DNA from: Aliidiomarina quisquiliarum | Lineage (GTDB): Bacteria > Pseudomonadota > Gammaproteobacteria > Enterobacterales > Alteromonadaceae | Length of the DNA stretch: 64,000 nucleotides | Reading direction: 5' to 3' | Assembly: GCF_023922585.1 (NCBI RefSeq) | Contig: NZ_JAMFTN010000053.1 | Coordinates: forward strand, 62,001-126,000 | Part shown: piece by piece, positions 47,494 to 57,270 of the stretch | How positions within the stretch are numbered: the stretch's first letter is position 1 | Layout of the letters: every line of letters begins with the position of its first letter | Position numbers and translations under genes: made by a program | Notes under the pieces: model-generated | Databases searched by the model: none | Seen by the model: the letters and a program-made list of their open reading frames with translations, nothing else | Told to the model about the DNA's origin: nothing

Positions 47494-48438
47494 ATGTCAT
47501 TACCAGCCTTAGAGAAAAAGTGCCCGAAGTGCCCGCCGAAAGGGTTAGCACCATGGATGGCAACTTTTGCTGATTTAATGGCGCTGTTAATGTGTTTTTT
47601 CGTTCTGCTATTAGCCTTTTCAGAAATGGACGTACTGCGCTTTAAACAAATAGCCGGTTCGATGAAATTTGCCTTCGGCGTGCAAAACAAAATTGAGGTG
47701 ACCGACATTCCTCGTGGTACAAGTGTAATTGCTCTCGAATTTAGGCCTGGGCGGCCTGATCCAACCCCAATAGAAACCATCCAACAGCAAACCCTTGATA
47801 TGACCCAGCAGTCGCTAGACTTTCAAGACGGTAAAGACGCTAACCAAGGTGGCAGCGAAATATCTAAAGGCGGGCAAAGTACTTCTACCGACGACGTAAG
47901 CACCATGGAAGCCCGAGAGTCGAGTGAAAGTACTAGCGTACAGGTTAATCAAGAATTAGCTGAATTAATGATGCGGCTTGAAAGCGAATTCGCCGAGCAG
48001 TTAGACGATGGTGCCATTGAGCTTGAGCAACTAGGGCAGCAAATTCTAATTCGAGTAAACGAACAAGGTACTTTTCCCCAGGGATCGGCGTTTTTACAAC
48101 CACAGTTTCGCCCCGTGATACGTAAAATAGCCGAGGCAATAGGAGATATTCCAGGTGAAGTTACTATTTCAGGGCATACGGACAACTTAGTTATTCGTTC
48201 CGAAATGCATAGTTCAAATTGGGACCTTTCCAGCCAGCGCGCAGTAAGTGTAGCCGAAGAAATGTCACGATCTAGTAACTTTGACGCTAGCCGCATGACA
48301 GTGATGGGTTATGCCGACACCCGGCCATTAGTACCCAATAATACAGCCGACAACCGGCGCCGTAACCGCCGAGTTGAAATTGCTATTTTACAAGGGCGGG
48401 CTTACGAGAGCGAGCCCATAACCACCAATGACGAGTAG
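47494..48438 (+). CDS. pomB: Flagellar motor stator PomB
   Basis: 314 residues. One membrane helix (WMATFADLMALLMCFFVLLL) carries D27, the ion-binding Asp. A variable periplasmic linker is followed by an OmpA-like peptidoglycan-binding domain (ISGHTDN, NWDLSSQRA, MGYADTRPL, NRRVEI). Together with PomA it forms the torque-generating channel. Confidence 0.95.
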   Translation: MSLPALEKKCPKCPPKGLAPWMATFADLMALLMCFFVLLLAFSEMDVLRFKQIAGSMKFAFGVQNKIEVTDIPRGTSVIALEFRPGRPDPTPIETIQQQTLDMTQQSLDFQDGKDANQGGSEISKGGQSTSTDDVSTMEARESSESTSVQVNQELAELMMRLESEFAEQLDDGAIELEQLGQQILIRVNEQGTFPQGSAFLQPQFRPVIRKIAEAIGDIPGEVTISGHTDNLVIRSEMHSSNWDLSSQRAVSVAEEMSRSSNFDASRMTVMGYADTRPLVPNNTADNRRRNRRVEIAILQGRAYESEPITTNDE

Positions 48439-48490
48439 TAGCAAGGCTTGCTTTACGGTATAATCTTGCTCTTTTACACAGGGCAGATTC

Positions 48491-49954
48491 ATGAAATTTA
48501 TTCTTCGGTTGCAGGCAGAAATAACTGTTAAAAGCAAAACGCTACGAAAGCGGCACGGTACTGTGCTGTCGAGTAACGTGCGTAACCTAGTTAAAAAGGT
48601 TACCGAAGAAGCGGCAGTGCGTTGGCTTTGGGATAAAATAGAAGTTGAAATACCCAACAACGAAGGGTTAGCCGAACAGGTGCGAAAAGCACTGGTATGT
48701 ATTCCTGGAATTGCCCATATTGAAGAAGTAATTGAAGCGGAATTTGTAGATTTCGAAGGTGCCTTGCAGTTTGTTATTGAAAATATGGCACCTACTTTAG
48801 CTCATAAAACCTTTGCGGTACGTATAAAGCGCAAAGGTAAGCATGACTTTTCCTCGCAAGATCTGGCCGTGTATATTGGTGGTGGTATTCGTGCCCGTGT
48901 TGAAGGTGCAACAGTTAAATTAGTTCAGCCAGAAGAAACGGTGCAGCTGTGGCTCGACAATAAAACCTTAAGTCTTCAGGTTGCCCGCTTTACGGGTATT
49001 GGTGGTTACCCATTACCAACTCAGGAAACAGTGTTGTCACTAATTTCGGGTGGCTTCGATTCTGCCGTAGCGAGTTACCAATTTATTCGTCGTGGTGCCC
49101 GCACGCACTTTTGCTTTTTTAATTTAGGTGGCGCTGAAGCTCATGAAGCGGCGGTACGCGAAGTGGCATACTTTATTTGGCAAAAATACAGCTCAACGCA
49201 CCCGGTAAAGTTTATTAGCGTAGATCTTTCGCCTATTGTAGAGGCTATTTTAAGCCAAGAAGAGCAAGGCGTTATGGGTGTGTTGTTAAAGCGCGCCATG
49301 CTACGAGCTGCTTCTTTGGTTGCTTCCAAACTAAATGTGCAGGCACTGGTTACTGGCGAGGCCATGGGGCAAGTGTCGAGCCAAACTTTAAGTAATTTAC
49401 AGGTTATTGACGAAGTAACCTCTACGCTTGTATTACGCCCTTTGATTACAATGGACAAACAACACATTGTCGACATTGCACGCGACATTGGTGTTGAGCA
49501 AATGGCTGCTGCTATACCAGAATATTGTGGTGTTATTTCGAAGAAGCCTACGGTAAAAGCAAAGCGTGGTGTGGTACATGCGGCTGAAGCTGGTATTACT
49601 GACGTAATGATTGAACATGCAGTGAATACAGCGCCAGTGCGTGATATACGCGACGTACACGAAAATCCGTGCACCTTTATGCCGACTATAATTAAGTGCG
49701 CAGAAGAACTACCAGAAGGGGCTTTGGTAGTTGACATTCGCAGCCCAGAAGAAGAAGACGACGCACCGCTGCAGCTCGATGGTATGGAAGTAGAACACAT
49801 TCCATTTTTCAAACTAGCGCGTGCTATGCAAGGCAAAGCCACAGAGCGTACGTACGTTTTGTATTGCCAGCAAGGTGTAATGAGTCGTTTGCAAGCAATA
49901 TCATTAAAAGACCAAGGCTTTGCCAACCTTGCTGTTTATGAACCTACCCGCTAA
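48491..49954 (+). CDS. thiI: tRNA 4-thiouridine synthase / thiamine sulfurtransferase ThiI
   Basis: 487 residues: N-terminal ferredoxin-like and THUMP domains, the PP-loop (SLISGGFDSAVASY) and a C-terminal rhodanese domain with the active cysteine in LYCQQGVMSR. It makes s4U8 in tRNA and provides sulfur to thiazole. The C-terminal rhodanese is the enterobacterial-type long form. Confidence 0.97.
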   Translation: MKFILRLQAEITVKSKTLRKRHGTVLSSNVRNLVKKVTEEAAVRWLWDKIEVEIPNNEGLAEQVRKALVCIPGIAHIEEVIEAEFVDFEGALQFVIENMAPTLAHKTFAVRIKRKGKHDFSSQDLAVYIGGGIRARVEGATVKLVQPEETVQLWLDNKTLSLQVARFTGIGGYPLPTQETVLSLISGGFDSAVASYQFIRRGARTHFCFFNLGGAEAHEAAVREVAYFIWQKYSSTHPVKFISVDLSPIVEAILSQEEQGVMGVLLKRAMLRAASLVASKLNVQALVTGEAMGQVSSQTLSNLQVIDEVTSTLVLRPLITMDKQHIVDIARDIGVEQMAAAIPEYCGVISKKPTVKAKRGVVHAAEAGITDVMIEHAVNTAPVRDIRDVHENPCTFMPTIIKCAEELPEGALVVDIRSPEEEDDAPLQLDGMEVEHIPFFKLARAMQGKATERTYVLYCQQGVMSRLQAISLKDQGFANLAVYEPTR

Positions 49955-49989
49955 TAACACTATAAAAAGCAAAGGAAGCTGTTAACCTT

Positions 49990-50358
49990 ATGTTAGTACT
50001 GCATTTTTTACGCCGGCACGGGCGTCTCATTTTCATTTTAACTTTGGTGCTGGTTTCTTTTGCACTATTAGCGCAAAGGCCACCTAAACCAGCCGCATTT
50101 TCTTTTCAACATGCAGACAAAGTTGCACATATAGGGGTGTTTTTTGTGCTTGCATTAACTTTGCACTTAGCCTTTAGGCCGCGGGTGTGGGCGGGTATGT
50201 TGCTGTTACTGCTTTACGGCGTGGCTATTGAAATAATTCAACATTATGTACCCGGCCGGGGCGCCGAATTGCTAGATGTGGTGGCGGACATGGTGGGTGC
50301 CGCCACATTTTATACAGCTTGGTGGGGTAGCAAACGGCTAGGGTTTTTTAGCCGCTGA
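49990..50358 (+). CDS. VanZ-like membrane protein
   Basis: 122 residues with four hydrophobic segments and the VanZ pattern (DKVAHIGVFFVLAL, then AIEIIQHYVPGRGAELLDVVADMVGA). VanZ relatives include teicoplanin resistance proteins, but most chromosomal copies are of unknown role. Its last 21 bases overlap the convergent srmB. Confidence 0.82.
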   Translation: MLVLHFLRRHGRLIFILTLVLVSFALLAQRPPKPAAFSFQHADKVAHIGVFFVLALTLHLAFRPRVWAGMLLLLLYGVAIEIIQHYVPGRGAELLDVVADMVGAATFYTAWWGSKRLGFFSR

Positions 50359-51561
50359 CTTTCTCTTCTTCTTTTTTGGCTTTTTCTTTTTGCTCTTCTT
50401 GTGTGGGTCAGGGAATTTAAACTTTGGGCGCAAGCTTTCAATAATGCGGCGCTCAATTTTAGTGTCTAAATACCTTTCTATGCGGCCAAGGCATTCTGCG
50501 TCATGGGCTTCTACTAAAGAAATAGCATTACCTTTTTTGCCCGCGCGGCCAGTACGGCCAATGCGATGCACATAACTGTCGCCGCGGCGCGGCATGTCGT
50601 AATTAATGACTAATTCAACGTCTGGAATATCTATACCACGGGCAGCTACATCGGTCGCTACCATAACCCGTGCCCGCAAGTCGTGAAATGCTTTCAGCCT
50701 AGTTTGGCGTTCTGCCTGTGGTAATTGTCCTTCTAAAGAAACGGTAGGAAAGCCCTTCGACTTTAATAAGGGTTCTAATTCGTGTACCTTGTCGCGTTTA
50801 CGCACAAATACCAGCACTCGGCCGGTAACAGTTTTTAACAAATGCTCTAAAACCAGCAGCTTGTGCGGGGCGTCGTCAATAACGTGCACCCATTGATTGA
50901 TTTTACCCCGTTCGCGCTTAGGTGGCTCGGCTTCAACCACAACCGGCTCGCTTAAAGCCTGTTTAGAGAAAGCCTTAAGTGAATGGTGATCAGCCGTTGC
51001 TGAGAATAGCATGCGCTGCCTTAAACTAGGCGCTTCACTTTGAATTTGCTCAACGGCACCACGAAAACCCATGTCGAGCAAGCGGTCGCCTTCGTCAAGT
51101 ATGAGTAGTTCTAAATCTTCAGCGCTAAATTGCTCAGCCGCCAAGTAGTCAATTAAACGGCCTGGCGTAGCTACGATAAAGTCGATGTTTTTTTCTAAGG
51201 CGCCTAAATGACTGCCGTAGTTTACCCCGCCCGTAATTGTTAGGCAGTTGAAGTCGCCAACAGCTGCAAGCTGTTCTGCCACTCGGCCAATTTGTTCGGC
51301 CAGTTCGCGGGTAGGTACCAGCACTAAGGCGCGTGCACTACCCGGCGCGCGGCGTGGGAAATCAAGTAAGTATTGAAATATAGGCAATAAATATGCGAGA
51401 GTTTTACCGGTACCCGTAGGAGAAGTGGCTAAAATATCATGCCCTTCCATAGCTAAAGGGATTACCTCATGCTGAATACGCGTCGGTTTATTAAGATTAA
51501 GCTCAAGTAGCACATGAATTAATTCGGGGGCGAGCTCAAGTTGTTGCCAGTCAGGAGTCAT
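50338..51561 (-). CDS. srmB: DEAD-box-family RNA helicase SrmB, motif II reads DEGD
   Basis: 407 residues from ATG 51561, which aligns with the SrmB start; the frame is open to 51675 without homology. Motifs: Q (KPTRIQ), I (SPTGTGKT, 47-54), PTRELA, GGV, TPGR, II (LDEGD, 156-159), SAT, ATDVAARGID and HRIGRTGRAGKKG. The C-terminal tail is Lys-rich. SrmB acts in 50S assembly in E. coli. The Ala-to-Gly change in motif II is unusual; the catalytic Asp and Glu remain. It overlaps the VanZ-like gene at the 3' end. Confidence 0.92.
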   Translation of the reverse strand: MTPDWQQLELAPELIHVLLELNLNKPTRIQHEVIPLAMEGHDILATSPTGTGKTLAYLLPIFQYLLDFPRRAPGSARALVLVPTRELAEQIGRVAEQLAAVGDFNCLTITGGVNYGSHLGALEKNIDFIVATPGRLIDYLAAEQFSAEDLELLILDEGDRLLDMGFRGAVEQIQSEAPSLRQRMLFSATADHHSLKAFSKQALSEPVVVEAEPPKRERGKINQWVHVIDDAPHKLLVLEHLLKTVTGRVLVFVRKRDKVHELEPLLKSKGFPTVSLEGQLPQAERQTRLKAFHDLRARVMVATDVAARGIDIPDVELVINYDMPRRGDSYVHRIGRTGRAGKKGNAISLVEAHDAECLGRIERYLDTKIERRIIESLRPKFKFPDPHKKSKKKKPKKKKRKSAAKKP

Positions 51562-51665
51562 AATGGTGATAGCTCTAGCTAAAGTTACTGAATTAACACG
51601 ATGATACCTGAATTCGGTCCGCGGAACACGATAAAGCGCTTTATGCGTAGTGAGTAAAAGTAACA

Positions 51666-52493
51666 ATGGCAACACAACAAGCTTTCTTGAAAATCTTAGA
51701 ACACGACATTGCTAGCGACGAATTATGCTTGCCAACCTTACCTGAAATTGCCGTGCGAGTGCAGCAAGCGGTTAATAACCCCGACTCGTCGGTGCATGAC
51801 ATTATTGGGGTTATTAGCCGCGATCCTGCATTAAGTGCGCGTATGGTGCGGCTAGCGAATAGTCCTTGGTTAGCGGGCACAGTGAAGGTAGACAGCTTAC
51901 AGCAAGCGGTAGCGCGAATTGGCTTATGGCAAGTGCGAAGTATTGTGGTAGGTTTAGCTGTGGAGCAATTGTTTGAAGCGCGCAACGACATTGTACGTCG
52001 GCGTATACATCAGTGCTGGGCAGAAAGTAGTGCCTTAACTGCAGCTGTACTCACGCTGCTACGGGCTTATAAGGGGCCAGCAAAGTTACAACAACATACG
52101 GCAGCACTTATGGCTATGACTAGCCAAATAGGAGCTTTACCCGTACTTACTTTAGCCGAGCAGCATGCCAGTACCTTTGCGAACCCTACTCTACTGAATA
52201 AAGTTATTCCCTTGCTTACACCATCGTTAAACAGACAAATCATGCAGGCATGGGCGTTTACCGACCAGCAAGTGCATGTGGGGGGCCATTGGCAAGGCGG
52301 TATTGTTAGTTTTCAGCCTTCTTATTTAAGTGCACTGCAATTAGCTGGCATATTAATAGGGGTGCATACGGCGCCACACGAGGAAGCATTGCTTAGTTGC
52401 TTTGTGCAAACAGGCTTATTGCCAAGCCCAGAGTGGTGGCAGCTGAAGCATGTGCAGCAAGAATATAAAAGCATTCTTGCTGCTTTTCGCTAA
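51666..52493 (+). CDS. HDOD-domain protein
   Basis: 275 residues. The HDOD pattern is visible at LPEIAVRVQQAV, IIGVISRDPALSARMVRLAN, and QAVARIGLWQVRSIVVG. HDOD domains are HD-like without catalytic residues and take part in signalling, often with c-di-GMP. No other domain is present. It is divergent from srmB across 104 bases. Confidence 0.88.
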   Translation: MATQQAFLKILEHDIASDELCLPTLPEIAVRVQQAVNNPDSSVHDIIGVISRDPALSARMVRLANSPWLAGTVKVDSLQQAVARIGLWQVRSIVVGLAVEQLFEARNDIVRRRIHQCWAESSALTAAVLTLLRAYKGPAKLQQHTAALMAMTSQIGALPVLTLAEQHASTFANPTLLNKVIPLLTPSLNRQIMQAWAFTDQQVHVGGHWQGGIVSFQPSYLSALQLAGILIGVHTAPHEEALLSCFVQTGLLPSPEWWQLKHVQQEYKSILAAFR

Positions 52494-52512
52494 CAAAAGG
52501 GTAAATTAATAA

Positions 52513-53418
52513 TTAGGCCTCACGAGGCTCTAGGGTAAGAACGGTTTCTAATTCGTTGAGTAGCTCGGCGAACTCACCAAACATCAACGCGAAGTCGGCG
52601 TCAAGCTGCTCTGCAGCGTCAGTAGTGTGGTCTTGATCGCGTTGTTCTAGCACCATGTCGGCAAACTTAATGCGTTTTATGGCGTAGTCGTCGCTTAATA
52701 AGAAAGATAACCGGTTTGGCCAACCTAAGCCAAGCTCGGTAACGTGCTTGTCGTGGTCTAAATGCTGGGTTACTTCAGGCACCACTAAGTCGTGACGGCG
52801 TAAACGTACCACCATGCCTTCTTCTTTACTGCTTTTTAATTCGGCGTCTTCGCCAAGTTCAAAGGGCGTTGCTGCGGCACCTTCTTTCACCCACTGCGTT
52901 AAGCAATGCGTAGCAGGGTACTCTGGTCCCCATGGGCGTACCGGCAGAGAACCTAAACAAGAGCGTAACTGTGCGGTAAACTCTTCTGCTCGTGTGGCCG
53001 AGGAAGTATCAACTAACACCCGCTGGTTTTTCATGTCGATCATGCCCCAAGTTACTGAATAACGGCTAAGGGCGCGGGGTAGTAAGTTGTGTACGATATC
53101 TTCTTTCAGTGCTTGTTGCTCTTTGCGTGGCATGGGGCGCGCATGCTCGAGTTCATAGGCTTCTTTGCGCTGCTCAAGTTCAGACTTTACCGCACTGGCA
53201 GGCATAACTTTTTCTTCTTTTCGCAAGCATAGTAATACCGCGTCTTGGCGTATGAGCGCATATTCACCGCTGTCGCGGATTGGGGTTATCCAGCCAATAC
53301 TTGCAGGCTCGGTGCTACTGCAAGGTTTAAAGCTACGCTCGGTAAGTAAAGCTTGAAAGTCGTCGGCTAACTGAAATTCTTGGGTAAACTGATACACCCT
53401 GAGGTTTTTAAACCACAT
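52513..53418 (-). CDS. rdgC: Recombination-associated protein RdgC
   Basis: 301 residues, near the family length, with MWFKNLRVYQF at the N-terminus, LARPMPRKEQQALKE-type segment and the C-terminal TELGLGWPNRLSFLL and LIKRIKFAD-type blocks. RdgC forms a ring on DNA and restrains RecA. Confidence 0.95.
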   Translation of the reverse strand: MWFKNLRVYQFTQEFQLADDFQALLTERSFKPCSSTEPASIGWITPIRDSGEYALIRQDAVLLCLRKEEKVMPASAVKSELEQRKEAYELEHARPMPRKEQQALKEDIVHNLLPRALSRYSVTWGMIDMKNQRVLVDTSSATRAEEFTAQLRSCLGSLPVRPWGPEYPATHCLTQWVKEGAAATPFELGEDAELKSSKEEGMVVRLRRHDLVVPEVTQHLDHDKHVTELGLGWPNRLSFLLSDDYAIKRIKFADMVLEQRDQDHTTDAAEQLDADFALMFGEFAELLNELETVLTLEPREA

Positions 53419-53465
53419 GCGAAACTCCGGGTTAAAGGAACGAAAGGGAAAACATTCTAGCGGTT

Positions 53466-55238
53466 CTAAAGAGAGCTGTCAGTTGGTTTGTCGCCTAGCA
53501 GGTTTACTGGAAAGCTAAACTCATACTTTAATCCTTTACCTTGATGGCTGCTTACTTGAAGGCTGCCGGCTAGGGTGTCGTGAATAAGGGTATAAATTAT
53601 ATGGGCACCTAAACCACTGCCACCACGGTCGGCTTTGGTGGTAAAGAAGGGATCAAATAAATGTTCTAGTTGATCGGATGACAAGCCTATACCGTCGTCT
53701 TCATAAACAAAATGAAGCATACCGTTGCTGGTACTATCGGGCTCTAAATGAACGTGAATATGAATACAGCCATTAGTCTTATTGTCGAAACCGTGGATAT
53801 AGGAATTTAAAATCATGTTGGTTAAAATTTGCGCTAAGGCACCCGCCTGGAAGCGAGCTTTTAAGCCTTTATCACAGTCTACGTGTAGTGCAATGGCTTT
53901 TTCTTTTAAACGTGGTTTTAACGAGCGAATAACGTTATCAATATATTCATGCACAAATATGTCACGAAACGCTCCCGAGCTTTGGTTTACAGCAACATCT
54001 TTAAAGCTGGCCATAAGCTCACGAGCGCGATGCAAGTTATTTTCAAGTAGCTGCACGCTTTCACGGGCGTCACTAATAAAACGAGTCATTTGTGACTGGG
54101 TTAAGCTTTGTTCGTCTAGCGCAATTGCCATGGTTTCAATACGATCAGCTAAAAACGAGGTGGCGGTAACGCCAATACCAATAGGCGTATTTACGTCATG
54201 CACAATAGCAGACACCAAGCCGCCCAAGGAGGCGAGCTTGTCTGACTGTACTAATTGATGCTGTGCTTTTTGTATGGTTTCTAGTGAGTCGCGTAACCGT
54301 TCGTTGGTACGCTTTAAAGTTGCTTCGGTTAACTTACGTTGTTGTATTTCTCGCTCGAGGGCAAACTGGCGTTGCTCTAGCTCCATGCGGCGCTCTTCTA
54401 TATCAAGCATTAGCTTACTCATACCAGAGGTTTTTCGTGCCACATCTTGCTCAAGTAAATCATTTTGCTCGTCGAGGCGTCGATTAGCATGCACCAACAT
54501 TTCTTTCGTTAACCCTAAGCTTTTTTGATACTCCTGAATACGATCAATTAAATCGTTGTAGGCGGCTTCTAAAATTCCAAACTCGTTGTTTTTTTCACCA
54601 CTTAAGTTTATCCGTGACTCACCAAGAGTGTCGGGTTGAAAGCTTTCCAGTTGCATGGTTAGCTCTTGCATGGGGCGGGTTAAGCGCCGATTAAAGGCAA
54701 AAGAAAAGAGTAGTAAAAGGAAAAAACTTTTAATTATGGCATTACCAAACAAAAACAACATGCTTACTTTTAAGCGGTCAATAGCAACGTCGCGGCTAGA
54801 AAATAAGGTAACATCGCCCACCAAGGTAGACTGGCCAGAAAACTCGAATGCAAGGGGGCTATAGTGGCCAAACACACCATTGCGGTCGGCAAGAACCTCA
54901 GGGCTAATTGGCTTACTGGGCAAACCCTCTAGCGCTTGAGTGATACCAAGCTGCCGAATAACCTGGCCTTGGTCGTCACGAATAATAAGCCCGGAAATAG
55001 CCGGAATAGTAATTAAACCTTCGGCAATGGCGTCAATTTGCTGTGAATTAAACTCCCATAAAGAACGGGTTAAACTGGCCGCAATGGTGCTTTGTTGATT
55101 TTTTAGCTCATTTGCTAAAGCCCGTTTCGTGTTATTGTATTCACTAATGATATGGGCGCAGGTTACAATAAAAGTGATCGCAAAATACACCGAAAGTACA
55201 CGGGTGAGTAGGCTGCGCGATATACTTTTATATTGCAC
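53466..55238 (-). CDS. Membrane sensor histidine kinase, orphan
   Basis: 590 residues. Two membrane helices (about 12-32 and 155-180) enclose a periplasmic sensor domain. A HAMP-like linker and a long coiled coil (about 225-310) follow, then a HisKA-type phosphorylation site in VSAIVHDVNTPIG and a HATPase with N-box (NMILNSYIHGF), YEDDGIGL, DPFFTT and GGSGLG. No response regulator is adjacent. The H-box HDVNTP differs from the usual HELxTP but occurs in kinases of the NtrB/DctB-like type. Confidence 0.88.
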   Translation of the reverse strand: MQYKSISRSLLTRVLSVYFAITFIVTCAHIISEYNNTKRALANELKNQQSTIAASLTRSLWEFNSQQIDAIAEGLITIPAISGLIIRDDQGQVIRQLGITQALEGLPSKPISPEVLADRNGVFGHYSPLAFEFSGQSTLVGDVTLFSSRDVAIDRLKVSMLFLFGNAIIKSFFLLLLFSFAFNRRLTRPMQELTMQLESFQPDTLGESRINLSGEKNNEFGILEAAYNDLIDRIQEYQKSLGLTKEMLVHANRRLDEQNDLLEQDVARKTSGMSKLMLDIEERRMELEQRQFALEREIQQRKLTEATLKRTNERLRDSLETIQKAQHQLVQSDKLASLGGLVSAIVHDVNTPIGIGVTATSFLADRIETMAIALDEQSLTQSQMTRFISDARESVQLLENNLHRARELMASFKDVAVNQSSGAFRDIFVHEYIDNVIRSLKPRLKEKAIALHVDCDKGLKARFQAGALAQILTNMILNSYIHGFDNKTNGCIHIHVHLEPDSTSNGMLHFVYEDDGIGLSSDQLEHLFDPFFTTKADRGGSGLGAHIIYTLIHDTLAGSLQVSSHQGKGLKYEFSFPVNLLGDKPTDSSL

Positions 55239-55421
55239 GTAGTAAATCCTTTACAAAAATAATTGTAGGCATTAGTTATCCATGGGTTTAAAAGTACCCA
55301 ACAGCGGCAGATAGCGCAATACTAATACATGAGTAAATGGGTGAATTAACTACTTAGCGTTTTATTCACAGAATAAGGCACCATTCTTTTCAACAAGCAG
55401 TTTTTACTGCTAGGAGCCCCC

Positions 55422-56453
55422 ATGAAAAACAAAGCAGTATATATCATAGCCTCAACATTCATTGTAATGAGCTCAAGCGCATTAGCCGCCGACAAGGTTG
55501 ATGTGGACTTTTATGGCAAAATTCACGTTTCAACAGACTATTTATACGACGGCCACGACGGTGGCTTCAACGTGTCGAGTAACTCAAGTCGAATTGGAGT
55601 AAAAGCAAGCCACGTAATATCGCCAGAGCTGGAGCTTATAGGTCAAATTGAACGTGGTGTCGACGTGAGTGAAGGCAGTAGCACCATGAAAGCTCGTAGC
55701 ACCTATGTGGGCTTACGTGGCGACTGGGGTACAGTGCGGGTGGGCTATTATTCATCGCCTACCATGTCGATGATGTCGGCTATAGACGAATTTCGCGACC
55801 GTATTGGTGAAGGCCGTAATATCGTTCGCCAAGACGCCGCCAATATGGACCGCCGGTTAAAAAGTGGCGTACATTATCAAAGTCCCGCGTGGCAAGGTTT
55901 TACTCTAGCAGTGCACTATGGCACTACGGAAACGGAAGGTACCACGGTTGACAATAAAAACGACGTGTTTAATACCAGCCTAACTTACAACACGGGCAGC
56001 TGGACTTTTATTGGCGGTTACCAAAATGACAACAAAAACCCGCAACAAACCGTAGAAGGCTCTCGTTTTGCTGTAATAAAGGCGGGCGACGGTTGGCGTA
56101 TAGCTGCTGTCGCACAGCATGTGTCGGGTTTAACCGACGCAGTAGCCGCAACCCCAACTAGCATGAATGCCTGGGGGGTTACAGGGCGTTACCAACTGAG
56201 TGACAAATATTGGCTGCGGGGCCAGGTATTTGGCCGTAGTTATAAAAACTCTGCCGATGATTCGTTACTGGCTACAGTAGGAGTGGATCGGGTTATTACC
56301 CCACGGTTGACATGGTATTTACTGGGCTCAAGTACACAAAACAGCGGTAATGCTATTGCCAATGTTACCGGTGGTGGTTATGGCGACAGCATGGTGGTAT
56401 TAGCCGGCGATGATCCAATAGCCATTTCAACTGGGGTTGTTTTTTCGTTTTAA
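55422..56453 (+). CDS. Outer-membrane porin (Gram-negative type)
   Basis: 343 residues: a signal peptide (to SSSALAA), the DFYGKIHVSTDY first strand, many alternating strands, a MSMMSAIDEFRDR L3-like loop, and a C-terminal Phe (GVVFSF) required for assembly. It lies directly upstream of phoB, so a phosphate-linked role is tempting, yet no Pho box is seen before it. A small hairpin (AGCAGT-TTTT-ACTGCT, 55396-55411) precedes the ribosome-binding site. Confidence 0.9.
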   Translation: MKNKAVYIIASTFIVMSSSALAADKVDVDFYGKIHVSTDYLYDGHDGGFNVSSNSSRIGVKASHVISPELELIGQIERGVDVSEGSSTMKARSTYVGLRGDWGTVRVGYYSSPTMSMMSAIDEFRDRIGEGRNIVRQDAANMDRRLKSGVHYQSPAWQGFTLAVHYGTTETEGTTVDNKNDVFNTSLTYNTGSWTFIGGYQNDNKNPQQTVEGSRFAVIKAGDGWRIAAVAQHVSGLTDAVAATPTSMNAWGVTGRYQLSDKYWLRGQVFGRSYKNSADDSLLATVGVDRVITPRLTWYLLGSSTQNSGNAIANVTGGGYGDSMVVLAGDDPIAISTGVVFSF

Positions 56454-56478
56454 TACGGCTAAGGGTGGGTATTATTGG

Positions 56479-56497
56479 CTTGTCATAAAAGTGTCAT
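56479..56497 (+). promoter_or_regulatory. Pho box upstream of phoB
   Basis: TGTCAT at 56481-56486 and again at 56492-56497, an 11-bp direct repeat spaced by AAAAG, matches the PhoB-binding half-sites. CATACT at 56508-56513 is placed like a -10 box. phoB autoregulation is inferred. Confidence 0.8.
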
Positions 56498-56548
56498 AGT
56501 AAGTTTGCATACTGTGCGCTATGAATTTATCCCTATAGGAATTTTTTA

Positions 56549-57235
56549 ATGGCAAGCCGTATTCTAATCGTTGAAGATGAAACCCCCATTCGAGAAATGC
56601 TGGTGTTCGTAATGGAACAACAAGGCTACGAAACCATAGAAGCTGCCGACTACACCAGTGCGGAACAACAATTAGTTGAGCCTTATCCAGACATGGTTTT
56701 GCTCGACTGGATGCTGCCTGGTGGCAGTGGCATACAATTAGCGCGACAAATAAAAAACGCGGAGCACTTAAAACACATCCCCATTATTATGTTAACGGCT
56801 CGGGGTGAAGAAGAAGACAAGGTTCGCGGTTTAGAAGTCGGCGCCGACGACTATATGACCAAGCCTTTTTCACCTAAAGAACTGGCGGCCCGTATTCGAG
56901 CCGTGTTTCGCCGGGTGTCGCCCACCTCATTAAATGAACCCATACATATTGAAGGCTTATGCCTCGACCCGAGTGCGCACCGAGCGACAGCGAATAACAT
57001 ACCTCTTGAAATGGGCCCTACAGAGTTTCGCTTACTACATTTTTTTATGACCCACACGGAACGCGCCTATAGCCGCGAGCAATTACTCGATCAGGTGTGG
57101 GGCACCAATGTGTATGTAATAGACCGCACGGTAGACGTGCATATTCGCCGTTTACGCAAAGCCTTAGCGGCACATAAGTATGATCATTTCGTTCAAACCG
57201 TGCGGGGCGTAGGATATCGCTTCTCCGCTCGTTAA
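56549..57235 (+). CDS. phoB: Phosphate regulon response regulator PhoB
   Basis: 228 residues, receiver plus OmpR-type winged helix. The phosphoacceptor is D53 (LLDWMLPG), with the acidic pair ED at 9-10 and K in MTKPFSP. The DNA-binding domain includes [15 protein letters not shown] and RGVGYRF. PhoR follows by 35 bases; a Pho box is upstream. Confidence 0.96.
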   Translation: MASRILIVEDETPIREMLVFVMEQQGYETIEAADYTSAEQQLVEPYPDMVLLDWMLPGGSGIQLARQIKNAEHLKHIPIIMLTARGEEEDKVRGLEVGADDYMTKPFSPKELAARIRAVFRRVSPTSLNEPIHIEGLCLDPSAHRATANNIPLEMGPTEFRLLHFFMTHTERAYSREQLLDQVWGTNVYVIDRTVDVHIRRLRKALAAHKYDHFVQTVRGVGYRFSAR

Positions 57236-57270
57236 CTTTTGTTTGTTAATAAGGAAAGGCCACAGCGTTT

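Noticed and set aside
49141-49926. 261-codon open frame on the minus strand opposite thiI
   Set aside because: It lies entirely antisense to a complete ThiI with all motifs, and its protein shows only low-complexity Ser/Thr/Cys-rich sequence typical of a shadow frame.
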